A DNA stretch of 64,000 bases from JACVRW01 sp963820315 (GTDB lineage: Bacteria > Actinomycetota > Thermoleophilia > Solirubrobacterales > Thermoleophilaceae): NCBI GenBank assembly GCA_963820315.1, contig CAWFZK010000019.1, forward strand, positions 62,001 through 126,000, written 5' to 3'. This document shows positions 27,626 to 38,025 of the stretch, one piece after another; the stretch's first letter is position 1; the number at the start of each line of letters is the position of its first letter. The position numbers and the translations under genes were made by a program. Below the pieces are notes generated by a model. That model ran no database searches, was not told where the DNA came from, and saw only the letters and a list, made by a program, of their open reading frames with translations.

Positions 27626-28504
27626 ATGGACATCGTCCTCGCGCTCGGTGCCGCGCTCCTGTTCGGAGTCGGCACGGTGCTGCAGGAACGGGCGGCGATG
27701 CAGGTGCCCGACGAGGAGGCGGCGAAGGCCGGCCTGCTCGTGCGGCTGGCGAAGCAGCCCGTCTGGCTCGCCGGGATCGTCGCTGACGCGCTCGGCTTCG
27801 TCCTCCAGGCGGTGGCGCTCGCCGTGGGGCGGATCGTGGTGGTGCAGCCGCTGCTCGCCACCGCGGTGGTGTTCGCGCTCCCCTTCGGGGCCCGGCTCGA
27901 CCACCGCCGGCTCACGCGCAACGAGATCCTCGGCGCCGCGGCCGTGGTCGGCGGAGTCGCCGCGTTCGTCGTTGTTTCGAACCCGACCGGGGGCGTCGAC
28001 AACCCGAAACTGAGCGTGTGGATCGTGTCGGTCGCGATCTGCCTGGCGGTCTCCGGGGCGCTGGCGCTGCTCGCCCGCGGCCGCTCGCCGGGCATCAAGG
28101 CGTCGCTGCTCGGCAGCGCGGCGGGCATCCTGTTCGCGCTGAGCGCGGTGTTGACCAAGGCCGTCGCGGACCAGCTCGGCGACGGCCTTCTGGAGATCCT
28201 CGTCCACTGGCAGCTCTATGCCCTGATCGCGGTCGGCTGGGTGAGCATGACGCTCAGCTCGCAGGCGCTGCAGACGGGCGCCCTGGCGCCCGCGGCGGCG
28301 ACCCAGATGTCGCTCGATCCGGTCGTGAGCGTGGCGCTCGGCGTGTTCGCCTTCGACGAATCGCTGCACGACACGTTCATCGGCGGAGCCGTGGCGCTGG
28401 CCGGGTTCGCGGTGATGATCGCGGGGCTCGTGCTGCTCTCCGGCTCGCAGTCGAGCAAGGAGACGAACAAGGTGGTCCCGACCAGGGCACCGGTGCCGGC
28501 CTAG
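27626..28504 (+). CDS. EamA/NIPA-like multi-pass membrane transporter
   Basis: 292 residues with about nine hydrophobic helices and the small-residue pattern of drug/metabolite transporters: LGAALLFGVGTVLQERAAMQ, GRIVVVQPLLATAVVFALPF, SLLGSAAGILFALSAVLTKA and MSLDPVVSVALGVFAFDES. The last helix GGAVALAGFAVMIAGLVLLS is followed by a polar tail. The ATG is 12 bases after the lyase stop, so it is co-transcribed. Possible substrates are carboxylic acids or metal ions; sequence does not say. The position inside the CoA-ester cluster favours an organic acid, as inference only. Confidence 0.75.
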   Translation: MDIVLALGAALLFGVGTVLQERAAMQVPDEEAAKAGLLVRLAKQPVWLAGIVADALGFVLQAVALAVGRIVVVQPLLATAVVFALPFGARLDHRRLTRNEILGAAAVVGGVAAFVVVSNPTGGVDNPKLSVWIVSVAICLAVSGALALLARGRSPGIKASLLGSAAGILFALSAVLTKAVADQLGDGLLEILVHWQLYALIAVGWVSMTLSSQALQTGALAPAAATQMSLDPVVSVALGVFAFDESLHDTFIGGAVALAGFAVMIAGLVLLSGSQSSKETNKVVPTRAPVPA

Positions 28505-28532
28505 GCCGCGCCCGGTAGATTTCCCGCCCCTC

Positions 28533-29744
28533 ATGCGGTTCTTCGAGTACGAGGCGCGCGAGATAGTCAAGCGCGCCGGGATCCCCGTCACCGACTTCGG
28601 CTTCGCGACCACCGCCCAGGAGGCGCGCGAGATCGCGCACCGGATCGGCGGCTCGACCGTGATCAAGTCCCAGGTGCTGACCGGCGGCCGGATGAAGGCC
28701 GGCGGGGTCAAGTTCGCCGACAACGCCGACGAGGCCGCCGACCACGCCGAGGCGATCCTCCAGCTCGAGATCGGCGGCCACATGCCGCGCGGCGTGCTGG
28801 TCGACCCCAAGGCCGAGCTGAAGCAGGAGTACTACGCGGGCGTCGTCTGGGACGGGCTGCGCAAGCTGCCGGTGATGATCTTCTCGCCCGTCGGCGGCAT
28901 CGACATCGAGCAGGTGGCCGAGGAGCAGCCCGACAAGGTCGGGCGCCGCCACTTCTCGACGATCCAGCCGTTCAGCGACTTCATGGCCAAGGAGGTGATC
29001 GCCTCCACCGGCGTGACCGGTCGCCAGCTCACGCGCATCACCCCCATCCTCACGCGGCTCGCGCAGCTCTTCGTCGAGCGCGACATGACGCTCGCCGAGA
29101 TCAACCCGCTGGGCGAGCTCGAGGACGGCTCGTTCGTCGCCCTCGACGCGCACATGGACATGGAGAACGAGGCCCGGCCGCGCCAGCGGGCGCTCCTGCA
29201 GGAGCTCGGGGTCGGCGACGAGGAGACCCGCCAGGCGCGCGAGCCCACCGCGTTCGAGCTGGCCGGCGAGGAGGTCGACGCCATGGACCACCGCGGCGTG
29301 GCCGGCAACGTCACCGAGTTCGACGGCGACCTCGGCCTCGTGATCGGCGCCGGCGGCGGCTCGCTGACGCTCTTCGACGCCGTCCGCGCCCACGGCGGGC
29401 GGCCCGCCAACTACTGCGAGATCGGCGGCAACCCGTCCGTGCGCAAGGCCTGCGGGCTCGCCAAGCTCGTGCTGCAGAAGCCCGGCGTGGACAAGATCGC
29501 GGTGATGATGTCGATCGTCTCCAACACGAGGGTGGACATCGTCGCCCGCGGCGTGATCAAGGCGTGCCTCGAGCTCGGCTACGACCCGGCCGAGAAGATC
29601 GCGATCTTCCGCATCCCGGGCGCGTGGGAGGAGCAGGGCTTCAAGATCCTCGAGAAGTACGGGGTCGAGTACTGCGACCGCTCCGTGTCGATGCACGAGG
29701 CGGCCCGGCGCGCCGTGGTCAAGATCCAGGGGGCGGCGGCCTGA
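28533..29744 (+). CDS. Succinyl-CoA-synthetase-like beta subunit (acid-CoA ligase, ATP-grasp)
   Basis: 403 residues. FFEYEAREIVKRAGIPVTDF and VIKSQVLTGGRMKAGGVKFA are the ATP-grasp start of SucC-type subunits. TLAEINPLGELEDGSFVALD carries metal ligands, and GLVIGAGGGSLTLFDAVRAH with NYCEIGGNPSVRKACGLAKL is the CoA-ligase domain. It is quite divergent from housekeeping SucC (for example EIGGNPS in place of DVGGGA). With the lyase upstream, malate or a C5 dicarboxylate is a plausible acid. TAGATT (28516-28521) ends 11 bases before the ATG, the same leaderless spacing as at the lyase. It overlaps the alpha subunit by 1 base. Confidence 0.85.
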   Translation: MRFFEYEAREIVKRAGIPVTDFGFATTAQEAREIAHRIGGSTVIKSQVLTGGRMKAGGVKFADNADEAADHAEAILQLEIGGHMPRGVLVDPKAELKQEYYAGVVWDGLRKLPVMIFSPVGGIDIEQVAEEQPDKVGRRHFSTIQPFSDFMAKEVIASTGVTGRQLTRITPILTRLAQLFVERDMTLAEINPLGELEDGSFVALDAHMDMENEARPRQRALLQELGVGDEETRQAREPTAFELAGEEVDAMDHRGVAGNVTEFDGDLGLVIGAGGGSLTLFDAVRAHGGRPANYCEIGGNPSVRKACGLAKLVLQKPGVDKIAVMMSIVSNTRVDIVARGVIKACLELGYDPAEKIAIFRIPGAWEEQGFKILEKYGVEYCDRSVSMHEAARRAVVKIQGAAA

Positions 29745-30661
29745 TGTCGATCCTGATCGACGCCGACACCACCTTCATCGTCCAGGGCATCACCGGCCGC
29801 GAGGCCGTGAACCTGACCCGCGAGTGCCTCGACTACGGCGCGGGCGCCAGGATCGTCGGCGGCGTGACGCCCGGCCGGCTCGGCCGCGAGGTGCACGGCG
29901 TGCCGGTCTTCGACACCGTCGCCCAGGCCGTCGAGCACCACGGCGGCCCGATCGACGGCTCGGTCGTGACGGTGCCGCCGGCGTTCACGAAGGACGCCGT
30001 CTTCGAGGCGATCGAGAACGGCGTGAAGCTGATCGTGATCGTGACGGAGCGCATCCCGCGCGGCGACGTCGCCCAGATGGTCGAGCTGGCCGCCCTGCGC
30101 GGCGCGCGCATCATCGGGCCGAACTGCCTCGGGATCATCGTCCCCGAGGTCATCAAGATGGGCGGCATCGGCGGGCCGGCCCGCGACGCCGCCAAGGCCT
30201 ACTCGCGCGGTGCCGTCGGCGTGATCTCGCGCTCCGGCGGCATGACGACGGAGATGTCCTCGACGCTCACCGCGGCCGGCCTCGGCCAGTCCACGGCCGT
30301 GTCGATCGGCGGCGACGCGATCATCGGCTCGAGCTACGCCGAGCTGATGCCGCTGTTCGAGGCCGACGAGCAGACCCAGGCGATCGTCATCTACACCGAG
30401 CCCGGCGGCCGCATGGAGGCCGAGCTCGCACGCTGGGTCGCCGACAACGACTCGCGCCTGCCGATCGTGGCGTTCATGGCGGGCCGCTTCATGGACGAGA
30501 TGCCCGGCATGACCTTCGGCCACGCCGGGACGATCGTGGAGGGCAAGGAGGACACGGCGACCGAGAAGATCGCGCGCCTGTCCGCCGCGGGCATCGTGGT
30601 GGCCGAGGAGATCGCCCAGATACCGGAGCTCGTCAAGGAACGGATCGGGGTTACGGCATGA
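29744..30661 (+). CDS. Succinyl-CoA-synthetase-like alpha subunit
   Basis: 305 residues. TTFIVQGITGREAVNLTREC is the CoA-binding start, with GARIVGGVTPGRLGREVHGV, VTERIPRGDVAQMVELAALR, IIGPNCLGIIVPE, GVISRSGGMTTEMSSTLTAA, STAVSIGGDAIIGSSYAELM and GMTFGHAGTIVEG. The last holds the His that is phosphorylated in the family. It pairs with the beta subunit upstream (TGATG junction) to make an acyl-CoA from an acid, CoA and ATP. SRSGGM is reminiscent of ATP-citrate lyase as I recall it, but no lyase domain is fused. Confidence 0.87.
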   Translation: MSILIDADTTFIVQGITGREAVNLTRECLDYGAGARIVGGVTPGRLGREVHGVPVFDTVAQAVEHHGGPIDGSVVTVPPAFTKDAVFEAIENGVKLIVIVTERIPRGDVAQMVELAALRGARIIGPNCLGIIVPEVIKMGGIGGPARDAAKAYSRGAVGVISRSGGMTTEMSSTLTAAGLGQSTAVSIGGDAIIGSSYAELMPLFEADEQTQAIVIYTEPGGRMEAELARWVADNDSRLPIVAFMAGRFMDEMPGMTFGHAGTIVEGKEDTATEKIARLSAAGIVVAEEIAQIPELVKERIGVTA

Positions 30662-30921
30662 GCGTCGAGCCGGGCGAGAAGCACGGCATCTTCATCGACG
30701 TCGAGGTGTCGGACACCGCGCGCGGCGATCTGGAGCTCGCCAGGAAGCTCGAGGAGGCCTGCCCGGTCGACATCTTCGCGGCGGGCGACGAGGGCGTCGA
30801 GATCGTGCGAGCCAACCTCGACGAGTGCGTCCTGTGCGAGCTCTGCCTGGACGCGGCGCCCCCCGGTTCGGTGCGTGTGGTGAAGCTCTACGACGGCGGG
30901 GCGGCGCTCGAGCGGAGCTGA
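30658..30921 (+). CDS. FixX-like 4Fe-4S ferredoxin
   Basis: 87 residues. KLEEACPVDIFAAGDEGVEI gives Cys35-Pro, and NLDECVLCELCLDAAPPGSV gives C57-x2-C60-x2-C63. One lone Cys-Pro before a C-x2-C-x2-C group is the order in FixX ferredoxin-like proteins that work with ETF:quinone oxidoreductases. It likely carries a single 4Fe-4S cluster. The start overlaps the alpha-subunit stop (ATGA), so it belongs to the CoA operon. No ETF or FixC gene is seen nearby, so its redox partner is unlinked or different. Confidence 0.75.
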   Translation: MSVEPGEKHGIFIDVEVSDTARGDLELARKLEEACPVDIFAAGDEGVEIVRANLDECVLCELCLDAAPPGSVRVVKLYDGGAALERS

Positions 30922-30924
30922 GGG

Positions 30925-30942
30925 GCGCCGGGGGGGCGGCGC
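30925..30942 (+). terminator. Hairpin after the FixX-like gene
   Basis: GCGCCG (30925-30930) and CGGCGC (30937-30942) form a 6-bp stem around six G, starting 3 bases after the stop codon. A second small dyad, TGTCGTC/GACGACA around one A, lies at 30965-30979. No T-run follows. Together they may end transcription between the two convergent operons. Confidence 0.35.
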
Positions 30943-31058
30943 AGCCCGAACGTTGGCGACTTGGTGTCGTCAGACGACATCAATCGGACACAGTGGGTCC
31001 CGAACCCCTCACTGCTGTCGTTGCCGAAGCGGAGCGCCGGCGATAGCGCCGCCGCCAG

Positions 31059-31556
31059 CTAGCCGTCGCCGCCGACGAGCCGCCTCAGGCCGCGGCGACC
31101 ACCGCGCTCGGAGTCGCCGCCCTGGGCCTCCGCCCACACGGTGCGCATCCGCTCGTCGAGCATCTCGGCCTGCAGGTTCGCCGCGCGCAGCTCCTCCTCG
31201 AGCTTGGCGGCCGCGGCGCTCATCTCCGCCAGCGCCGCCGACACCTCGTCGCGCTCCTGTGTCATCCGGCTCAGCGACGCCTCGGCGGCCACGCGCAGGC
31301 GACGCTCCGCCTTCAGCGCCTTGGCGGCCTGGATGCCTCCCTCGCGCGCCTCTGCGAGCGCCCGCTCGAGCTCCGCGATCCGCTCCTGCGTCCCGCCCAG
31401 CTCCGTGGCCTGGCGCTCGAGGCGGTCGAGCAGCTCGGCGCCGCTCACGGTCACCTCGGCGGCGCCCTCTCGGCGCGCAAAGCGGCCGTCCTTCTGGCGA
31501 GCCTGGCCGTTCCGCGGCTGCGCGGTACGGCGGCCGCCCCCTGCCGGTGCGTTCAT
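31059..31556 (-). CDS. Coiled-coil protein with basic ends
   Basis: 165 residues. The N-terminus is polar and basic (PAGGGRRTAQPRNGQARQ). From about residue 37 to 145 there is an almost continuous Ala/Glu/Arg/Leu heptad coil (SGAELLDRLERQATEL; RIAELERALAEAREGG). The C-terminus is basic (RRGLRRLVGG). It is the last gene of the minus-strand operon from 37908 and is distantly like the coiled-coil proteins at 32005-32481 and 59069-59530, sharing a VSGAELLDRL-type start of the coil. The function is unknown; a scaffold or glycan-machinery partner is only a guess. Confidence 0.7.
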   Translation of the reverse strand: MNAPAGGGRRTAQPRNGQARQKDGRFARREGAAEVTVSGAELLDRLERQATELGGTQERIAELERALAEAREGGIQAAKALKAERRLRVAAEASLSRMTQERDEVSAALAEMSAAAAKLEEELRAANLQAEMLDERMRTVWAEAQGGDSERGGRRGLRRLVGGDG

Positions 31557-31635
31557 CTCCGCGATGCCCTGACCCTACCCAGGGCAGAGGCGGAAGAATG
31601 CATCTTCGGCCCGAACAGCCCGCACGGTGCGTAGT

Positions 31636-31995
31636 TCAGGCGCGGGTTCGCGCCAACTGGCGCTGCACGACGTTGCCGAGCAGCTTCAGCACCGCCGAGT
31701 CCCCCGCCACGCGTACATGGCCGAGCTCGTACGCCTGCGCCCAGTCGCGCAGCTGGCCCTCTTGCGCCAGCTCGTTGAAGTGTGAGCGCGCCACCGACAC
31801 CTCGATGCGGGCATCGCCGGCGGGGTCGCGGTCGATCTTGGGTCCGGGCAGCTCGACGCGCCAGATCGGCGCGTCCATGCCGCGCGCCCGCAGCTCAACC
31901 TTGACCACGAGCTTCAGCTGCCGCAGCGACGGCACCTCGTCCTGCAGGCGCTCGACGGCGCGGGCGATCTGAGCCTTGGTCTGAGTCGAGGACAC
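31636..31995 (-). CDS. SCP2-like small protein
   Basis: 119 residues. KLVVKVELRARGMDAPIWRV, DARIEVSVARSHFNELAQEG, LRDWAQAYELGHVRVAGDSA and VLKLLGNVVQRQLART give the beta-strand/helix order and the G-x-V-x-V-x-G-D end seen in SCP2-like lipid-binding domains. Such domains bind fatty acyl or other hydrophobic ligands. It sits 10 bases... 9 on the ligase side of the same operon, between two coiled-coil genes, and could carry an acyl product. The family call is by pattern only. Confidence 0.55.
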   Translation of the reverse strand: MSSTQTKAQIARAVERLQDEVPSLRQLKLVVKVELRARGMDAPIWRVELPGPKIDRDPAGDARIEVSVARSHFNELAQEGQLRDWAQAYELGHVRVAGDSAVLKLLGNVVQRQLARTRA

Positions 31996-32004
31996 GCCGG
32001 CGAC

Positions 32005-32481
32005 TCAGGACCCGCGCCTGTTCCACCAGCGCCGCTCTTCAGGCTCCGCCTCGGTCCCCTGAAGCTCGGTCCAAGACATCTGAAGGCGACGCTGGAGCGC
32101 GGCGACGCGCTCCTGTGTCTCTTCGAGGTCAGCCTCGAGCGAGGCGCGTGCCTCCATCTCGCGTGCGATCTCAGCTTCGAGCTCGCGGCGTTCCGCCACA
32201 ACCTGGTCGCGTTCCTGCTCGAGCTCACGGCGGTCGGTCTCGAGTCGCTCTCTCGTCTCGCCGTGCGCCTTGCGCTGCGTGCTCAGCTGCCGCGACTTGC
32301 GCCTCAGATCGGCCTCCGCGGCCTTCTGCTTCACCTTCGCCTCGGCCAGCTCCTCGGTCCGCTCCGACAGCCGGCTCAGCAGCTCCGTGGCGTCGACGGT
32401 CGACCGCGAATCCGCGGCCGGCGCAGCCTGCTCGCGCAGATACCGCGGTGCGTCGGGCCGCATGTCGGGCATCCCAGTCAT
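32005..32481 (-). CDS. Coiled-coil protein ending in a WW-basic motif
   Basis: 158 residues from ATG 32481. After a short Pro-rich lead comes VDATELLSRLSERTEELAEA, then a heptad coil to about residue 138 (EADLRRKSRQLSTQRKAHGE; RRELEQERDQVVAERRELEA) and the tail ERRWWNRRGS. It is a close paralogue of 59069-59530, which shares VDVSDLLARLADRTAELAEA and ends PPWWRRFSP. The longer frame to 32574 runs into the ligase gene, so ATG 32481 is preferred. It lies 22 bases after the ligase stop. Confidence 0.72.
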   Translation of the reverse strand: MTGMPDMRPDAPRYLREQAAPAADSRSTVDATELLSRLSERTEELAEAKVKQKAAEADLRRKSRQLSTQRKAHGETRERLETDRRELEQERDQVVAERRELEAEIAREMEARASLEADLEETQERVAALQRRLQMSWTELQGTEAEPEERRWWNRRGS

Positions 32482-32503
32482 GCTAGGCCATTGGCGCCCG
32501 AAG

Positions 32504-33998
32504 TCACTCGACCAGGTACTTCCGGAGAACCTTTCCGGCCGGATTGCGCGGAATCTCCTCACGAAACTCGACAAGCTGGGGCACCTTGTAGTCGGCGAGG
32601 CGCTCGCGGCAGTAGCGGATCAGCTCTCGATCGCCACACTCGCGCCCTGCAACGACGACAGCTTTGATCAGCTCCTCGCCGGCCACGTCGCTCGGCACCC
32701 CGACGACGACGACCTCGTCCACCTTGGGGTGCACGGCGAGCACGTCCTCGACCTCGATCGGGTCGACCTTCTCGCCCTTGACGTCGATCAGCAGCTTCTT
32801 GCGCCCGGTGATGAAGAGCCGACCGTCATCGTCGATCCTGCCGCGGTCGCCCGACAGGAAGCCCACCTCTCGGAAGACCTGCTGGTTCAGATCGTCCATG
32901 CCGGCGTAGCCGGCGCTCATCGCGGGGCTCCGGATCACAACCTCGCCGTTGCGCCCGACCTCGAGCTCCTCGCCCGCCTCGTCGACGATCGCGACCTCGA
33001 CACCTTGGAGCGGGCGGCCCGCCGAGGTCGCGCTGGCGCGCGGGTCGTCGTCGAGGTTCAGCGTGACGGCACCCGCCTCGGTACACCCGTACATCTGCCG
33101 GATCGGCACGCCGAACTTGCTCTCGAACGCTTGAAAGGTGGCACGCGGCAGCGCGTTTGCGGCGGAGATGCAGAGGCGAAGCGCGGAGAGGTCCGCCGAG
33201 CCCGGTGCCTCGGCGAACATCCGGAAGGTGAACGGCACGGCCGGCAGGATCGTGGCCCGCTCGCGTTCCAGCTCGGCCAGCACCTGGTCGCGCCTGAGGA
33301 TGAACGGATGCGCATCCTCGGCGAGCACGAGGCTCGCGCCGGCGCACACGGCGGCGAGCAGGCAGCAGCCCATGCCGTACGTGTGGAAGAGGGGGATCGT
33401 GCAGAAGACGACGTCCTCGGGGCCGATCGCGGCGGTGGACACGATGCTGTGCGCCTCGACGCGCAGCTGCCGGTGCGTGCGCGGCACCCGCTTCGGCCGG
33501 CCGGTCGAGCCCGACGAGTACAGGAAGACGGCCTCGGCATCCGGCGAGCCGGCGTCCTCGGCGGCGGGCTGGTTGGCGTCGATCAGGGAGTCCACCGCCG
33601 AGACGATCTGCACCTCGTCGGTCCAGTCGCCCACGATCCTCTGACAGGTCTCCGCGCTGCGCTCGTCGGTGACGATGGCCCGGACACTCGCCTCACGGAA
33701 GTGGAAGTCGAGCTCGGCGTCCTTGAACTGCGGGTTCAGCGGAACGACGATCCCGCCGAGGCGCAGCACCGCGAAGAAGGCAAACGCGAACTCGGGCACG
33801 TTCGGCAGCACGATCGCCACCGGGTCACCCGGCCCGACGCCCATCGAGGCGAGCCCCTGGGCGAGCCGGTCGGAACGCTCGCGCACCCCGGCCCAGTCGA
33901 TCTTGTCGCCGCCGTGAACGAGTCCGCCGCGGTCACTGCCGGCCGCCGCGTCGAGCATCGAGGTCACCGGGCCAACCCCGGCCGCTGCCTGGAGCTGC

Positions 33999-34009
<11 letters not shown>
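32504..34009 (-). CDS. Acyl/aryl-CoA (or ACP) ligase, AMP-forming
   Basis: 501 residues, ANL superfamily. AMP-binding motif LYSSGSTGRPKRVPRTHRQL (about 165-184), PLFHTYGMGCCLLAAVCAGA, substrate-pocket motif QMYGCTEAGAVTLN, GDRGRIDDDGRLFITGRKKL and catalytic Lys in NPAGKVLRKYLVE. It activates a carboxylic acid as an adenylate and loads it on CoA or a phosphopantetheine arm. The ATG lies inside the last codons of the PabA-PabB gene (11-base overlap). It is a clear paralogue of the ligase at 36160-37656. With an ACP and aminobenzoate-type genes in the operon, an aryl acid is a candidate substrate. Confidence 0.9.
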
Positions 34010-36143
<2,134 letters not shown>

Positions 36144-36159
36144 CGATCCAGCGTAACCC

Positions 36160-37656
36160 TCATACGAGGTACTTGCGCAGCACCTTTCCGAGCGGGCTCT
36201 TCGGGATTTCCTCGCGGAGCTCCACGATCTGGGGAACCTTGAAGTTGGCTAGCCGCTCGCGGCAGAACTCCATCAGCTCGCGGTCGTCGAGGTCGTCGGA
36301 CGGGACGACGACCGCCTTCACGAGCTCCTCCCCTGGGACGCGCCCCTCGGCGCCGACGACCACCGCCTCCTGCACCTTGGGATGCGCGAGCACCACGTCC
36401 TGCACCTCGATCGGGTCGACCTTGTAGCCGCCCACCTCGATCAACAGCTTCTTGCGGCCGGTCAGGTAGAGCCTGCCCTCCTCGTCGAGGCGCCCCAGGT
36501 CGCCGGTATGGAAGTAACCGTCGCGGAACGCCTCGCGGTTCAGGTCCTCCATGTCCGAGTAGCCGTCGGTCATCGCGGGGCTCCTGACGACGACCTCACC
36601 CTCCTCCCCCGGAGGCAGCGCGTTCTCGTCGTCGTCGAGGATGCGCATCTCCACGTCCCCGGCCGGCTTCCCGACCGAGGCGGACGTATCGACGGGGTCG
36701 GGGTCGAGGTTGGCCGTCATGAAGCCCGCCTCGGTGCTCCCGTAGAGCTGGCGGACGAGCAGGCCGAAGCGCTGGCCGAACGCCTCGAAACTGGAGCGCG
36801 GCAGCGCGGTGCCGGCCGAGAAGAGGAGCCGCAGCGAGGACAGGTCCGCCTCGGCCGGAGCCTCTGCCATCAGCCTGAAGTTGAAGGGCACGCCGGGAAA
36901 CACCGTGGCGCGCTCCTGCTCGATCAGCTCCAGCGCGCGGTGGCGCCTCAGCAGGAAGGGGTTGGGGTCCTCGAGGATCACCATCGTGGCCCCGGAGGCG
37001 GCGTTCCAGAACAGGCACGCCCCCATGCCGTAGGTGTGGAACATGGGGATCGCGCAGAAGACCTTGTCCTCGGGATCACGCCCGAAGACGTCGTTGTAGA
37101 GCTCCCCCTCGGCGACGCATTGCGCATGCGTTCGCGGCACGCGCTTGGGGCGTCCGGTCGAGCCCGAGGAGAACTGGTACAGGTAGACCTCGTCGGGAGC
37201 ACGCGCCTCGAGGCGCCCGCCGGAGCTGCTCTCGATCAGCATGTCGAGCGTGAGCGACTGCCCGTGCGCCGCGGTCGTCGGGATCACCTCGACGGGGCGG
37301 TCGAAGCCCGCGACGATGCGCTCGCAAACGCCGACGGTGCGCTCGTCGCTGATCACCGCCTTGACGTCGCAGTTGCGGAACGTGAACTCGATCTCGTCCT
37401 GCTTGAAGGACGGGTTGACCGGCACGACGATGGCGCCCAGCGCCGTCACGGCGTGCCAGCTGACGACGAAGGAGGGGTCGTTCGGCAGTATCAGGGCGAC
37501 GGCGTCCCCGGGGCCGATGCCCCGGTCCGCGAGGCCCGCCGCGAGCCGCTCGATGCGCTCCACGAGCTCGGCGAAGCCGATCCGCTCGTCGCGGTAGACC
37601 ACGGCGGTGTGGTCAGGCCGCTCGGCGGCATGCTGGTAGAGGTAGCGCATCATCAT
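36160..37656 (-). CDS. Acyl/aryl-CoA (or ACP) ligase, AMP-forming, next to ACP
   Basis: 498 residues, same family as 32504-34009. FSSGSTGRPKRVPRTHAQCV, AIPMFHTYGMGACLFWNAAS, QLYGSTEAGFMTANLDPDPV, GDLGRLDEEGRLYLTGRKKL and the catalytic Lys in SPLGKVLRKYLV are all present. Three ATG codons in a row (37656, 37653, 37650) are possible starts. The first is 6 bases after the ACP stop, so ACP and ligase are translated together, which favours direct loading of the acid on this ACP. PabA-PabB starts 16 bases downstream. Confidence 0.9.
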   Translation of the reverse strand: MMMRYLYQHAAERPDHTAVVYRDERIGFAELVERIERLAAGLADRGIGPGDAVALILPNDPSFVVSWHAVTALGAIVVPVNPSFKQDEIEFTFRNCDVKAVISDERTVGVCERIVAGFDRPVEVIPTTAAHGQSLTLDMLIESSSGGRLEARAPDEVYLYQFSSGSTGRPKRVPRTHAQCVAEGELYNDVFGRDPEDKVFCAIPMFHTYGMGACLFWNAASGATMVILEDPNPFLLRRHRALELIEQERATVFPGVPFNFRLMAEAPAEADLSSLRLLFSAGTALPRSSFEAFGQRFGLLVRQLYGSTEAGFMTANLDPDPVDTSASVGKPAGDVEMRILDDDENALPPGEEGEVVVRSPAMTDGYSDMEDLNREAFRDGYFHTGDLGRLDEEGRLYLTGRKKLLIEVGGYKVDPIEVQDVVLAHPKVQEAVVVGAEGRVPGEELVKAVVVPSDDLDDRELMEFCRERLANFKVPQIVELREEIPKSPLGKVLRKYLV

Positions 37657-37662
37657 GGCCGT

Positions 37663-37908
37663 TCAGCTCCGCTTGCGGGCGACGAGCTGCTCGATCTGGC
37701 CGAGCGTCTGGAAGTTCTCGGGCGTCAGGTCCTCGTCCCCGACGGAGATGGCGTAGCGCTCCTCGAGGAAGGTCACGAGCTCCATCACGCCGTGTGAGTC
37801 GACGAGCCCCTTCGCGAGCAGGTCGTCGTCGGGTCCCGGAGCGTCCGCATTGCGTCCGGGCAGGAGCTCGCTGGCGATGAAATCCCCGACTTCCTGCGTC
37901 ACGCCCAT
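37663..37908 (-). CDS. Acyl carrier protein
   Basis: 81 residues. LLAKGLVDSHGVMELVTFLE has the carrier DS motif with the Ser that takes phosphopantetheine (about residue 38), followed by ERYAISVGDEDLTPENFQTL and a helix QIEQLVARKR. It is the first gene of the minus-strand operon. The pairing with an adenylating ligase and chorismate enzymes suggests an aryl- or aminoaryl-carrier rather than fatty-acid ACP. No ketosynthase or condensation domain is in the window. Confidence 0.9.
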   Translation of the reverse strand: MGVTQEVGDFIASELLPGRNADAPGPDDDLLAKGLVDSHGVMELVTFLEERYAISVGDEDLTPENFQTLGQIEQLVARKRS

Positions 37909-38025
37909 CCACTGCCTCCCTTGCTCTGCTCGGCGTCAGCCCCTACGGGATACACCGTAGCCCGAGCACGCCCTGTCCGCAAAAGCATGGCGCCTCCTGA
38001 CCCGTGCCGGGAAGGCGATTCTAGA
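37909..38025. promoter_or_regulatory. Divergent promoter region between ACP operon and PabC/DAHP synthase genes
   Basis: This 117-base gap drives the ACP operon leftward and the lyase rightward. It holds the inverted repeat CTACGG/CCGTAG (37943-37948 and 37955-37960) around GATACA, 35 bases upstream of the ACP start, which could be an operator. The lyase ATG (38026) directly follows GATTCTAGA with no ribosome-binding site. No regulator gene is adjacent. Confidence 0.35.

Noticed and set aside
30965..30979. 15-base palindrome TGTCGTC-A-GACGACA as an operator
   Set aside because: It sits between two convergent genes, not in a promoter; more likely part of a transcription end, and short enough to be chance.
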